The notes beneath the pieces were generated by a model that made no database searches, was not told the DNA's origin, and saw nothing but the letters and a program-made list of their open reading frames with translations. Below are positions 33,579 to 40,057 of a stretch of 40,057 nucleotides of DNA, one piece after another. The stretch covers positions 1-40,057 of the forward strand of contig CACYGX010000029.1 in the NCBI GenBank assembly GCA_902774055.1, read 5' to 3'. How positions within the stretch are numbered: the first letter of the stretch is position 1; every line of letters begins with the position of its first letter. Both the position numbers and the translations under genes were made by a program. Source of the stretch: an uncultured Bacteroidales bacterium. Its GTDB lineage: Bacteria; Bacteroidota; Bacteroidia; Bacteroidales; Muribaculaceae.

Positions 33579-34364
33579 TCAGATGAACCTGTCACCCAGG
33601 ACCTCCTTGATACCGTCAAAGGAGGAGAGGATGTCGGGCTTGCCATGGTGGATGGCGATGGAGTGCTCAAAGTGTGCACTGGGCTTGCGGTCGCGGGTGC
33701 GAGTCGTCCAGCCGTCGCGCTCGGTGATGATGTTCTTGCTTCCCATGTTGATCATGGGCTCGATAGCAATGGTCATGCCGTTGCGCAACAGTGGACCGGT
33801 GCCGCGCCTACCATAGTTAGGCACCTCGGGGTCCTCGTGCAGCTTGCGCCCCACTCCGTGTCCGGTCATCTCGCGCACGACACCGTAGTTGTGTCGCTCG
33901 CAGTACTGCTGGATGGCATGGGCGATGTCGCCGATGCGGTTACCGGGCACGGCGTGCTCGATGCCGACATACAGCGACTCCTTGGTCACGCGCAGGAGCT
34001 GCTTGGTTTCTTCGGCCACTTCACCGACACAGAAGGTGTAGGTGCTGTCGCCGTTGAACCCCTCGGGGGTGACGGCACCGCAGTCACAGGACACGATGTC
34101 GCCATCCTCGAGAACGTAGTTCGACGGGATGCCGTGCACTACGACCTCGTTGACCGAGGTGCAGAGCGTGGCGGGAAAGCCGTACAACCCCTTGAAGCCG
34201 GGGGTGCAGCCTTGAGAACGGATATACTCCTCAGCGATTTGGTCGAGTCGCCTGGTGGTGACTCCTGGGGCGACCCACTTGGCCACCTCGGCGAGTGTGC
34301 CGGCTACGACCTGATTGGCCTTGCGCAGCATCTCGATTTCCTCGTCTGTCTTGAGATATATCAT
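33579..34364 (-). CDS. map: Methionine aminopeptidase, type I
   Basis: 261 residues. The five metal ligands are visible: Asp in IVSCDCGA, Asp in FNGDSTYTF, His in MTGHGVGRKLHE, Glu in TIAIEPMI and Glu in AHFEHSIA. It removes the initiator Met from nascent proteins. Located between secY and infA, as in many bacterial spc operons. Confidence 0.97.
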   Translation of the reverse strand: MIYLKTDEEIEMLRKANQVVAGTLAEVAKWVAPGVTTRRLDQIAEEYIRSQGCTPGFKGLYGFPATLCTSVNEVVVHGIPSNYVLEDGDIVSCDCGAVTPEGFNGDSTYTFCVGEVAEETKQLLRVTKESLYVGIEHAVPGNRIGDIAHAIQQYCERHNYGVVREMTGHGVGRKLHEDPEVPNYGRRGTGPLLRNGMTIAIEPMINMGSKNIITERDGWTTRTRDRKPSAHFEHSIAIHHGKPDILSSFDGIKEVLGDRFI

Positions 34365-34403
34365 GGTGTGATTGAATAGCTTTTAAATGCCGGTAAACGT
34401 CAT

Positions 34404-35741
34404 TTAACGGGAACGGCCCTTGATTTTACCAGACTTCATCAGACCATCGTAGTGGTGCATCATCAAGTGGGTCTCAATCTGCTGGAGTGTGTCAAGAACG
34501 ACACCCACGGTAATCAGCAGTGAAGTTCCACCGAAGAACTGGGCGAACTGCTGGTTGACGCCAAAGTAGCGGGCAAATGCGGGCAGGATGGCGACGATAC
34601 CCAGGAAGATCGAACCCGGAAGGGTGATGCGTGACATGATCGAGTCGAGATAGTCGGCGGTCTTCTTGCCGGGCTTGATGCCGGGGATGAAGCCGCTGTT
34701 CTTCTTCATCTCTTCGGCCATCTGGGTGGGACGCACGGTGATGGCGGTGTAGAAGTAGGTGAAGGCGACGATCATGATGAAATATACCACATTGTACCAG
34801 AAACCGTTCATGTCACCGAAGGTGCGCGAGAGCGAACCGAGGAAACCGGAGTCGTTCTGGCGAGCGCCAAAACCGGCAAGGGTGATGGGGATGAACATCA
34901 AGGCCTGGGCAAAGATGATAGGCATCACGTTAGCAGCATTGACCTTCAGAGGGATGTACTGGCGGGCGCCACCATACTGCTTGTTGCCGACGATGCGCTT
35001 GGCATACTGCACGGGGACCTTGCGGGTGCCCTGGGTGAGCATGACGGCGCCAGCGGTAACGGCGAAGAGGATGACGATCTCGACCAGGAACATCACCAGA
35101 CCACCTTGAGCGGTGTTCAGGCGGCTGGTAAACTCTTGAACGATGGCACCAGGGAAACGGGCGAGGATACCCACCAAGATGATGATGGAAATACCGTTGC
35201 CGATACCCTTGTCGGTGATCTTCTCACCGAGCCACATAATCAACATCGCACCAGCGGTGAGCACGATAGACAGATAGATCATCGTCATACCCGAGATGTG
35301 GGCATGGCCACCGGCTGCGTTGACCTGATACTGGAGGTTCATCAGGTAGGCGGGAGCCTGGACCAGAAGGATGGCTACAGTCAGGTAACGGGTGTACTGA
35401 TTGAGCTTCATGCGTCCACTCTCACCCTCGCGCTGCATCTTCTGGAAGCTGGGTACTACCATACCCATCAATTGGATAACGATCGACGCGGTGATATAGG
35501 GCATGATACCCAATGCGAAGATTGAGGCCTGGCCGAAGGCACCGCCCGAGAACATGTCGAGCAGCTGCATCAGACCGCCACTGGTAAAGTTGCGCATGGC
35601 TTCCAAGTCGCTGGGGTTGATTCCCGGCAGCACCACATGACAGCCAAAGCGATAGATCACAATGAACAGGAATGTGGTGATGAGGCGCTTGCGCAAGTCC
35701 TCAATCTTCCAGATGTTTTTTAATGTTTCAATGAGTTTCAT
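34404..35741 (-). CDS. secY: Preprotein translocase subunit SecY
   Basis: 445 residues and about ten membrane helices. LRKRLITTFLFIVIYRFGCH at the N-terminus, YITASIVIQLMGMVVP, the plug region SGGAFGQASIFALGIMPYIT, and QTRKVPVQYAKR-type cytoplasmic loop (GTRKVPVQYAKRIVG). Length is normal. It forms the protein-conducting channel with SecE and SecG. Confidence 0.98.
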   Translation of the reverse strand: MKLIETLKNIWKIEDLRKRLITTFLFIVIYRFGCHVVLPGINPSDLEAMRNFTSGGLMQLLDMFSGGAFGQASIFALGIMPYITASIVIQLMGMVVPSFQKMQREGESGRMKLNQYTRYLTVAILLVQAPAYLMNLQYQVNAAGGHAHISGMTMIYLSIVLTAGAMLIMWLGEKITDKGIGNGISIIILVGILARFPGAIVQEFTSRLNTAQGGLVMFLVEIVILFAVTAGAVMLTQGTRKVPVQYAKRIVGNKQYGGARQYIPLKVNAANVMPIIFAQALMFIPITLAGFGARQNDSGFLGSLSRTFGDMNGFWYNVVYFIMIVAFTYFYTAITVRPTQMAEEMKKNSGFIPGIKPGKKTADYLDSIMSRITLPGSIFLGIVAILPAFARYFGVNQQFAQFFGGTSLLITVGVVLDTLQQIETHLMMHHYDGLMKSGKIKGRSR

Positions 35742-35748
35742 CGTTGGG

Positions 35749-36195
35749 TTAGAGTTTTACGATTGAGCCACCGGCAGCGGTGATGATTTCCTCTGCCTTC
35801 TTGGAGAATGCGTGGGCTTCAACCTCGATCTTGTGGTTGAGTTGACCCTGGCCCAAAATTTTAACAAGTTGGTTCTTACGTACCAGACCAGCCTGGATGA
35901 GGTTGGCAACGGTAATTTTGTCGAGACTATTCTGCTCGGCGAGTGCCTCAAGCACAGCAACGTTGATGGCCTTGTACTCCACGCGGTTGATGTTCTTGAA
36001 ACCACCCTTGGGGACACGGCGCTGGAGGGGCATCTGGCCGCCTTCGAAGCCGACCTTCTGCTTGTAACCAGAGCGGGACTTGGCGCCCTTGTGACCACGG
36101 GTAGATGTACCGCCCTTGCCCGAACCGGGACCGCGGCCGATACGACTTTTCTTCTTATTTGAACCTACAGCAGGTTTTAAATCATGTAATTCCAT
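35749..36195 (-). CDS. rplO: 50S ribosomal protein L15
   Basis: 148 residues. RIGRGPGSGKGGTSTRGHKG near the N-terminus, GFEGGQMPLQRRVPKGGF, and the C-terminal VEAHAFSKKAEEIITAAGG. Full length. Confidence 0.98.
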   Translation of the reverse strand: MELHDLKPAVGSNKKKSRIGRGPGSGKGGTSTRGHKGAKSRSGYKQKVGFEGGQMPLQRRVPKGGFKNINRVEYKAINVAVLEALAEQNSLDKITVANLIQAGLVRKNQLVKILGQGQLNHKIEVEAHAFSKKAEEIITAAGGSIVKL

Positions 36196-36226
36196 AATGT
36201 TGTTTCTTGTTTTGAGATTTTAAGAA

Positions 36227-36409
36227 TTAATCAACATTGGTGACTTCCACCAGATGACGAACAGCGTTGACCATACCGAGCACCTGAGGTGTAGCCTCGA
36301 GGGTAACGGTGTGGTTGAGTTTCCTCAGGCCCAGGGCGTCGAGGGTTCTCTTTTGGCGAGCCGGACGATTGATGCGGCTTTTCACTTGTTTAATCTGTAT
36401 CTTAGCCAT
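36227..36409 (-). CDS. rpmD: 50S ribosomal protein L30
   Basis: 60 residues: IKQVKSRINRPARQKRTLDA, LGLRKLNHTV and MVNAVRHLVEV. Normal size. Confidence 0.97.
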   Translation of the reverse strand: MAKIQIKQVKSRINRPARQKRTLDALGLRKLNHTVTLEATPQVLGMVNAVRHLVEVTNVD

Positions 36410-36426
36410 AACTAGTAAACAAATTT

Positions 36427-36945
36427 TTAACCGTTAAACACCTTGTCCACAGTAACGCCGCGATAGTGAGCCACGGTAGCCGGGCTGCGCATCTCGTCGA
36501 GGGCCTTGAGCGTGGCCTTCACCAGGTTGTGAGGGTTGCTTGATCCCTTGGACTTACAAATAACATCGGTAACACCCACCGTCTCGAAGACGGCACGCAT
36601 AGCACCACCAGCCTTAACGCCGGTACCGGCGCTGGCGGGCTTCATGATAATGCGGCTGCCGCCGTACTTGGCAACTACCTCGTGGGGGATTGTGCCCTTG
36701 TGGACGGGGACCTTGATCAGGTTCTTCTTGGCCACCTCGGTACCCTTAGAGATTGCCGTGGTAACCTCATTGGCCTTACCCAAGCCGTAGCCGATAATGC
36801 CATTGCCGTCACCGACAACGACGATAGCGGCGAAGGTAAACGTGCGACCACCCTTGGTAACCTTGGTGGTGCGGTTGATAGCGACCAGACGCTCCTTGAG
36901 TTCGGCGTCGGCTGCGATCTTTACTCTATTATTTTTCTTAATCAT
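36427..36945 (-). CDS. rpsE: 30S ribosomal protein S5
   Basis: 172 residues. [37 protein letters not shown], and [20 protein letters not shown], with the [16 protein letters not shown] motif. Full length; N-terminal [13 protein letters not shown] is slightly unlike the common MAxxNNRVK. Confidence 0.98.
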   Translation of the reverse strand: MIKKNNRVKIAADAELKERLVAINRTTKVTKGGRTFTFAAIVVVGDGNGIIGYGLGKANEVTTAISKGTEVAKKNLIKVPVHKGTIPHEVVAKYGGSRIIMKPASAGTGVKAGGAMRAVFETVGVTDVICKSKGSSNPHNLVKATLKALDEMRSPATVAHYRGVTVDKVFNG

Positions 36946-36953
36946 GATGATTC

Positions 36954-37295
36954 TTAAAATTTAAGTCCGCCTTTGCGTGCGCCGTCGGCCAACGATTTAA
37001 CTCTACCATGGAACAGGAAGCCGTTGCGGTCGAACACGACCGTGCTGATGCCGGCCTCGAGGGCCTTCTTGGCGATGGCTTCACCCACCTTAGCGGCGAT
37101 CTCGCTCTTGTTGCCCTCGGTGATTCCCTTAGAGGAAGCGGAGCAGAGGGTATTGCCAGCTACGTCGTCGATGACCTGGGCATAAATTTGCTTGTTGCTG
37201 CGGAAGACACACAGCCTGGGGCGCTCGGCAGTGCCGCTGATGCGACCGCGGATGCGGGCCTTGATCTTGTTTCTTCTATCTGATTTGGATATCAT
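36954..37295 (-). CDS. rplR: 50S ribosomal protein L18
   Basis: 113 residues. [38 protein letters not shown], and [20 protein letters not shown]. Full length; binds 5S rRNA. Confidence 0.98.
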   Translation of the reverse strand: MISKSDRRNKIKARIRGRISGTAERPRLCVFRSNKQIYAQVIDDVAGNTLCSASSKGITEGNKSEIAAKVGEAIAKKALEAGISTVVFDRNGFLFHGRVKSLADGARKGGLKF

Positions 37296-37315
37296 ATCGT
37301 TTCCTTTCTACTTAA

Positions 37316-37870
37316 TTATTTGGCAGCTGCCGTTTTACCAGACTTACGACGAATAACTTCGCCAACGAACTTAACACCTTTACCCTTGTAAGGCTCGGGC
37401 TTGCGGAAGGAGCGGATCTTGGCACAGATTTGTCCCAGGAGCTGCTTGTCGCACGATTCGAGGGTGATGAGCGGGTTCTTGTTGCGCTCACTCTTGGCTT
37501 CGACCTTGACCTCGGGCGGCATCTTCAAGTAGATAGCGTGTGAGTAACCGAGGGCCAGCTCCAGGACTTGTCCGTTGCTGGTGGCACGGTAACCGACGCC
37601 GACAATTTCGAGTTCTTTCTTGAAACCCTCGCTCACGCCAACAACCATGTTGTTGATCAGTGCGCGGTAGAGACCGTGCTGAGCGCGTGACTCACGCTCG
37701 TCGTTGGGGCGGGTCACCTTGATTTCATTATCTTCGATCTCAACGGTGATGTTGGGGTTGAGGGTCTGCTTGAGCTCGCCCTTGGGGCCCTTCACGGTGA
37801 GAACGTTATCTTTTTGTTCAACAGTTACGCCAGCGGGGATGGCGATGTGCAATTTACCTATTCTTGACAT
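37316..37870 (-). CDS. rplF: 50S ribosomal protein L6
   Basis: 184 residues from ATG 37870 (MSRIGKLHIAIPAGVTV). The longer in-frame extension overlaps rpsH and is spurious. NVLTVKGPKGELKQTLNPNI, KKELEIVGVGYRA, LESCDKQLLGQICAKIRSF and RKPEPYKGKGVKFVGEVIRR are all in place. Confidence 0.98.
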   Translation of the reverse strand: MSRIGKLHIAIPAGVTVEQKDNVLTVKGPKGELKQTLNPNITVEIEDNEIKVTRPNDERESRAQHGLYRALINNMVVGVSEGFKKELEIVGVGYRATSNGQVLELALGYSHAIYLKMPPEVKVEAKSERNKNPLITLESCDKQLLGQICAKIRSFRKPEPYKGKGVKFVGEVIRRKSGKTAAAK

Positions 37871-37887
37871 AGCGCTTCTCCTCTTGA

Positions 37888-38289
37888 TTAATAAACGTAA
37901 CACAATACTTCGCCACCGATCTTCTGGTTCTTGGCTTCCTTGTTGGTCATGACGCCCTTGGAAGTGGAGATGATGGCAATACCTAAACCATTGAGCACGC
38001 GGGGCATGTCCTTGTAGCCAGTGTACTGGCGCAGGCCGGGCCTTGAGACGCGTGTGAGGCACTTGATGGCGCTGACGTTGTCGACGTTGTCATACTTGAG
38101 CGCGATCTTGATGGTGCCACGGGGAGAATCCTCGCTCTCGACGAACTTGTAGTTCAGGATGTAACCCTGGTCGAAGAGAATCTTGGTGATCTCCTTTTTG
38201 AGCTTCGAAGAAGGGATTTCAACGACACGGTGCTGTGCCTTGATCGCATTCCTCAATCTAGTCAGATAATCTGCAATAGGATCTGTCAT
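37888..38289 (-). CDS. rpsH: 30S ribosomal protein S8
   Basis: 133 residues. MTDPIADYLTRLRNAIKAQH, KLKKEITKILFDQGYI, and the C-terminal GIAIISTSKGVMTNKEA, GGEVLCYVY. Full length. Confidence 0.98.
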   Translation of the reverse strand: MTDPIADYLTRLRNAIKAQHRVVEIPSSKLKKEITKILFDQGYILNYKFVESEDSPRGTIKIALKYDNVDNVSAIKCLTRVSRPGLRQYTGYKDMPRVLNGLGIAIISTSKGVMTNKEAKNQKIGGEVLCYVY

Positions 38290-38376
38290 TATTGTAACTT
38301 GTTTTAAATTGATTCGACGTTGTCGAACAATATTTAATACTTAATGTTGTTGTGTTGTAAAAAAAGTGTTTGAAAA

Positions 38377-38646
38377 TCACCAGCTGGCCTTGTGGACGCC
38401 GGGAATCAGACCGTTAGAAGCCATCTCGCGGAAGTTGATGCGGGAGATGCCGAACTGACGCATGTAGCCCTTGGGGCGGCCTGACATCTTGCAGATGTTG
38501 TGCAGGCGCACGGGAGATGCGTTGCGGGGCAGCTTCTGCAGTGCCTCATAGTCACCGTCCTTCTTGAGCTGGGCACGCTTGGCGGCGTACTTGGCGACGA
38601 GGCGCTCACGCTTGGCCTGGCGGGCTTTCATTGATTCTTTTGCCAT
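38377..38646 (-). CDS. rpsN: 30S ribosomal protein S14 (zinc-free type)
   Basis: 89 residues. [59 protein letters not shown] and C-terminal GVHKASW. It lacks the CxxC pairs of zinc S14. Confidence 0.97.
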   Translation of the reverse strand: MAKESMKARQAKRERLVAKYAAKRAQLKKDGDYEALQKLPRNASPVRLHNICKMSGRPKGYMRQFGISRINFREMASNGLIPGVHKASW

Positions 38647-38660
38647 AATTTAACTTTCAA

Positions 38661-39203
38661 TTATTTGTTGTTAAACGGGATTCCGAATTCCTTGAGCAGG
38701 GCGTAGCCTTCCTCGTCGGTCTTGGCGGTGGTGACGAAGGTGATGTTCATACCGGTCATCTTGGTCACGTTGTCGATGTTGATCTCGGGGAAGATGATCT
38801 GCTCGGTAACGCCGACGGTGTAGTTGCCGCGGCCGTCGAGCTTGCCGTTAACACCCTTGAAGTCGCGGATACGCGGCAGGGCGATGCGGATGAAGCGCTC
38901 CATGAACTCGTACATGCGGTCACGACGCAGGGTCACGCGGACGCCGATGGGCATTTTCTTACGCACCTTGAAGTTGGAGATATCCTTCTTCGACAGTGTC
39001 TGTACGGCCTTCTGGCCGGTGATTGCTGTGAGCTCGTTGATGGCGGTCTCAATGATCTTCTTGTCCTGGGTTGCGTCACCCAGACCCTCGTTGAGGACGA
39101 TCTTGACCAGACGCGGAATCTGCATCGGCGTGCTGTAGTTGAACTGCTTCATCAAAGCGGGAGCAATCTTCTCGTCATATTGTTTCTTCAGCGTGGTACT
39201 CAT
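38661..39203 (-). CDS. rplE: 50S ribosomal protein L5
   Basis: 180 residues. PRLVKIVLNEGLGDATQDKK, TGQKAVQTLSKKDISNFKVR, KKMPIGVRVTLRRDRMYEFM, and NYTVGVTEQIIFPEINID. Start ATG 39203 overlaps the rplX stop by one base. Confidence 0.98.
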   Translation of the reverse strand: MSTTLKKQYDEKIAPALMKQFNYSTPMQIPRLVKIVLNEGLGDATQDKKIIETAINELTAITGQKAVQTLSKKDISNFKVRKKMPIGVRVTLRRDRMYEFMERFIRIALPRIRDFKGVNGKLDGRGNYTVGVTEQIIFPEINIDNVTKMTGMNITFVTTAKTDEEGYALLKEFGIPFNNK

Positions 39204-39532
39204 TATTTAATCTCCTCTCCAGTTTTTTTAGAATAACGAACAGTTTTGCCATTCTCATCCTTCCTGAAGCCTACGCGTGTGGGCTTGGGGTCGCGGCCGC
39301 TCTTGGGGTCAACGACTGCGAGGTTGCTCAGGTGGATGGGGGCTTCCATCTTGACAATGCCGCCCTGGGGGGCCTTGGCATTGGGCTTCGTGCTCTTGGA
39401 CACGATGTTGACACCCTCGACGATTGCCTTGCCCTTGTCAGGCAGGATGTTCAGCACGCGACCGGTCTTACCCTTGTCGTCACCAGCGAGAACATAGACG
39501 GTGTCACCCTTCTTGATTTTTAACTTAGCCAT
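39203..39532 (-). CDS. rplX: 50S ribosomal protein L24
   Basis: 109 residues. [20 protein letters not shown] (KOW motif), RAIVEG-equivalent [19 protein letters not shown], and [12 protein letters not shown] at the end. Full length. Confidence 0.98.
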   Translation of the reverse strand: MAKLKIKKGDTVYVLAGDDKGKTGRVLNILPDKGKAIVEGVNIVSKSTKPNAKAPQGGIVKMEAPIHLSNLAVVDPKSGRDPKPTRVGFRKDENGKTVRYSKKTGEEIK

Positions 39533-39561
39533 ATATTGATTATTGCTATTTTAATGATTGA

Positions 39562-39861
39562 TTAAAGAACCTCGGGAGCGAGGGAAACGATCTTCATGTT
39601 GGTGGCGCGCAGCTCGCGGGCTACGGGGCCGAAGATGCGCGTTCCGCGCAGCTCGCTCTCCTTGCTGGTGCGAACCACGACAGCCTTTGAAACAGTACCC
39701 TTCTTCACCTCTGAAGCGGGGATAGCCTTCTTGACGGTGACTACGATGATGTCACCCACCGAAGCGTAACGACGACCGGAACCGCCGAGCACCTTGATGC
39801 ACAGAACTTCCTTTGCGCCGCTGTTGTCGGCAACTGTCAATCTACTTTCAGTCTGTATCAT
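39562..39861 (-). CDS. rplN: 50S ribosomal protein L14 with an internal in-frame deletion
   Basis: 99 residues instead of the usual ~121. [40 protein letters not shown] and [16 protein letters not shown] are normal, and so is [20 protein letters not shown] to the end. The segment that normally sits between them (the RRxDGSxIRFDxNAxVLxN stretch, about 22 residues) is absent. The join is at codons ~67-70 (39652-39663) and is in frame. L14 contacts 23S rRNA and L19 at the subunit interface, and this strand pair is among its most conserved parts. Either the sequence is missing 66 bases or this is a truly shortened L14. Confidence 0.93.
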   Translation of the reverse strand: MIQTESRLTVADNSGAKEVLCIKVLGGSGRRYASVGDIIVVTVKKAIPASEVKKGTVSKAVVVRTSKESELRGTRIFGPVARELRATNMKIVSLAPEVL

Positions 39862-39870
39862 AATAAATAA

Positions 39871-40057
39871 TTACTTCGCTTTTTCGATGATTTCAACTAA
39901 TCTCCACCTCTTGGTCTTGCTCAACGGGCGGGTCTCCATCAGGCGAACGGTGTCGCCGACGTTGCACTCGTTGTTCTCGTCATGAGCGTGGTACTTCTTT
40001 GTCTTGTTGACAAACTTGCCATAGATTGGGTGTTTCTCCTTCCACTTGATGGTCACA
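39871..40057 (-). CDS. rpsQ: 30S ribosomal protein S17 (partial, N-terminus off the window)
   Basis: The visible C-terminal ~61 residues read [20 protein letters not shown], then [20 protein letters not shown] and [20 protein letters not shown], the S17 OB fold. The frame is open at the window end. It lies 9 bases upstream of rplN. Confidence 0.96.
   Translation of the reverse strand, partial: VTIKWKEKHPIYGKFVNKTKKYHAHDENNECNVGDTVRLMETRPLSKTKRWRLVEIIEKAK

Noticed and set aside
37871-38062. N-terminal extension of L6 by 64 residues
   Set aside because: It overlaps rpsH in another frame and the canonical MSRIGKL start at 37870 is clear.

Overview
This is a contiguous piece of a Bacteroidales chromosome, probably a gut member of the Muribaculaceae/Prevotellaceae kind. 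The family is inferred and I cannot place it more closely. The main grounds are the ribosomal operon order and protein sequences, many TAnnTTTG (-7) promoter elements typical of the Bacteroidota primary sigma factor, the dut-TPR-DUF4292 gene order, a GH92 mannosidase, a TonB-dependent receptor with a carboxypeptidase-like N-domain, and secreted proteins ending in dockerin-like modules. No rRNA, tRNA, CRISPR array, prophage or transposase gene was seen.

Layout. (1) 1-356: start of rplS (L19), minus strand, cut by the window edge. (2) 574-7830, minus: a tightly packed run folP - cdaA (c-di-AMP synthase) - DUF3109 - three tandem secreted CotH-type proteins with C-terminal dockerin-like domains. 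The middle CotH copy is broken and the last one carries an internal deletion. (3) 7995-8843, plus: murI. (4) 9090-14291, minus: a 1053-residue secreted protein built of InlB-like repeats plus a dockerin, then a glycine-zipper lipoprotein, a small exported protein and a TerB-like protein. The repeat protein is flanked by an inverted pair of short palindromic elements. (5) 14380-16085, plus: a small TPR protein, a GNAT-zinc-ribbon fusion and a second GNAT. (6) hflX (minus), a GH92 glycosidase (plus), dgt and a membrane acyltransferase (minus). (7) 22373-29973, plus: dut, a 7-bp tandem repeat, a TPR protein, a DUF4292 lipoprotein, a TonB-dependent receptor, an intergenic zone rich in GGGACGGTTCTTTTG-type repeats, a ROK glucokinase and a small lipoprotein. 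(8) 30125 to the end, minus: the spc/alpha ribosomal operon from rplQ back to a partial rpsQ, including secY, map, infA and rpoA.

The most unusual signal is a set of short deletions inside genes that should be intact. rplN (L14) lacks about 22 highly conserved residues in frame. The end of rpmJ and the start of rpsM are joined so that rpsM has no start codon. Two of the three CotH paralogues share a deletion junction that removes the WDLE motif; in one copy the frame is broken, and in the other it appears to have been restored by a second, 25-bp deletion between TCAA direct repeats. Either this assembly carries systematic small deletions, or the genome has undergone real and surprising changes in core genes. 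Reads across each junction would decide. No clear new defence or mobile system was found; the dockerin-CotH cluster is the best candidate for under-described biology.
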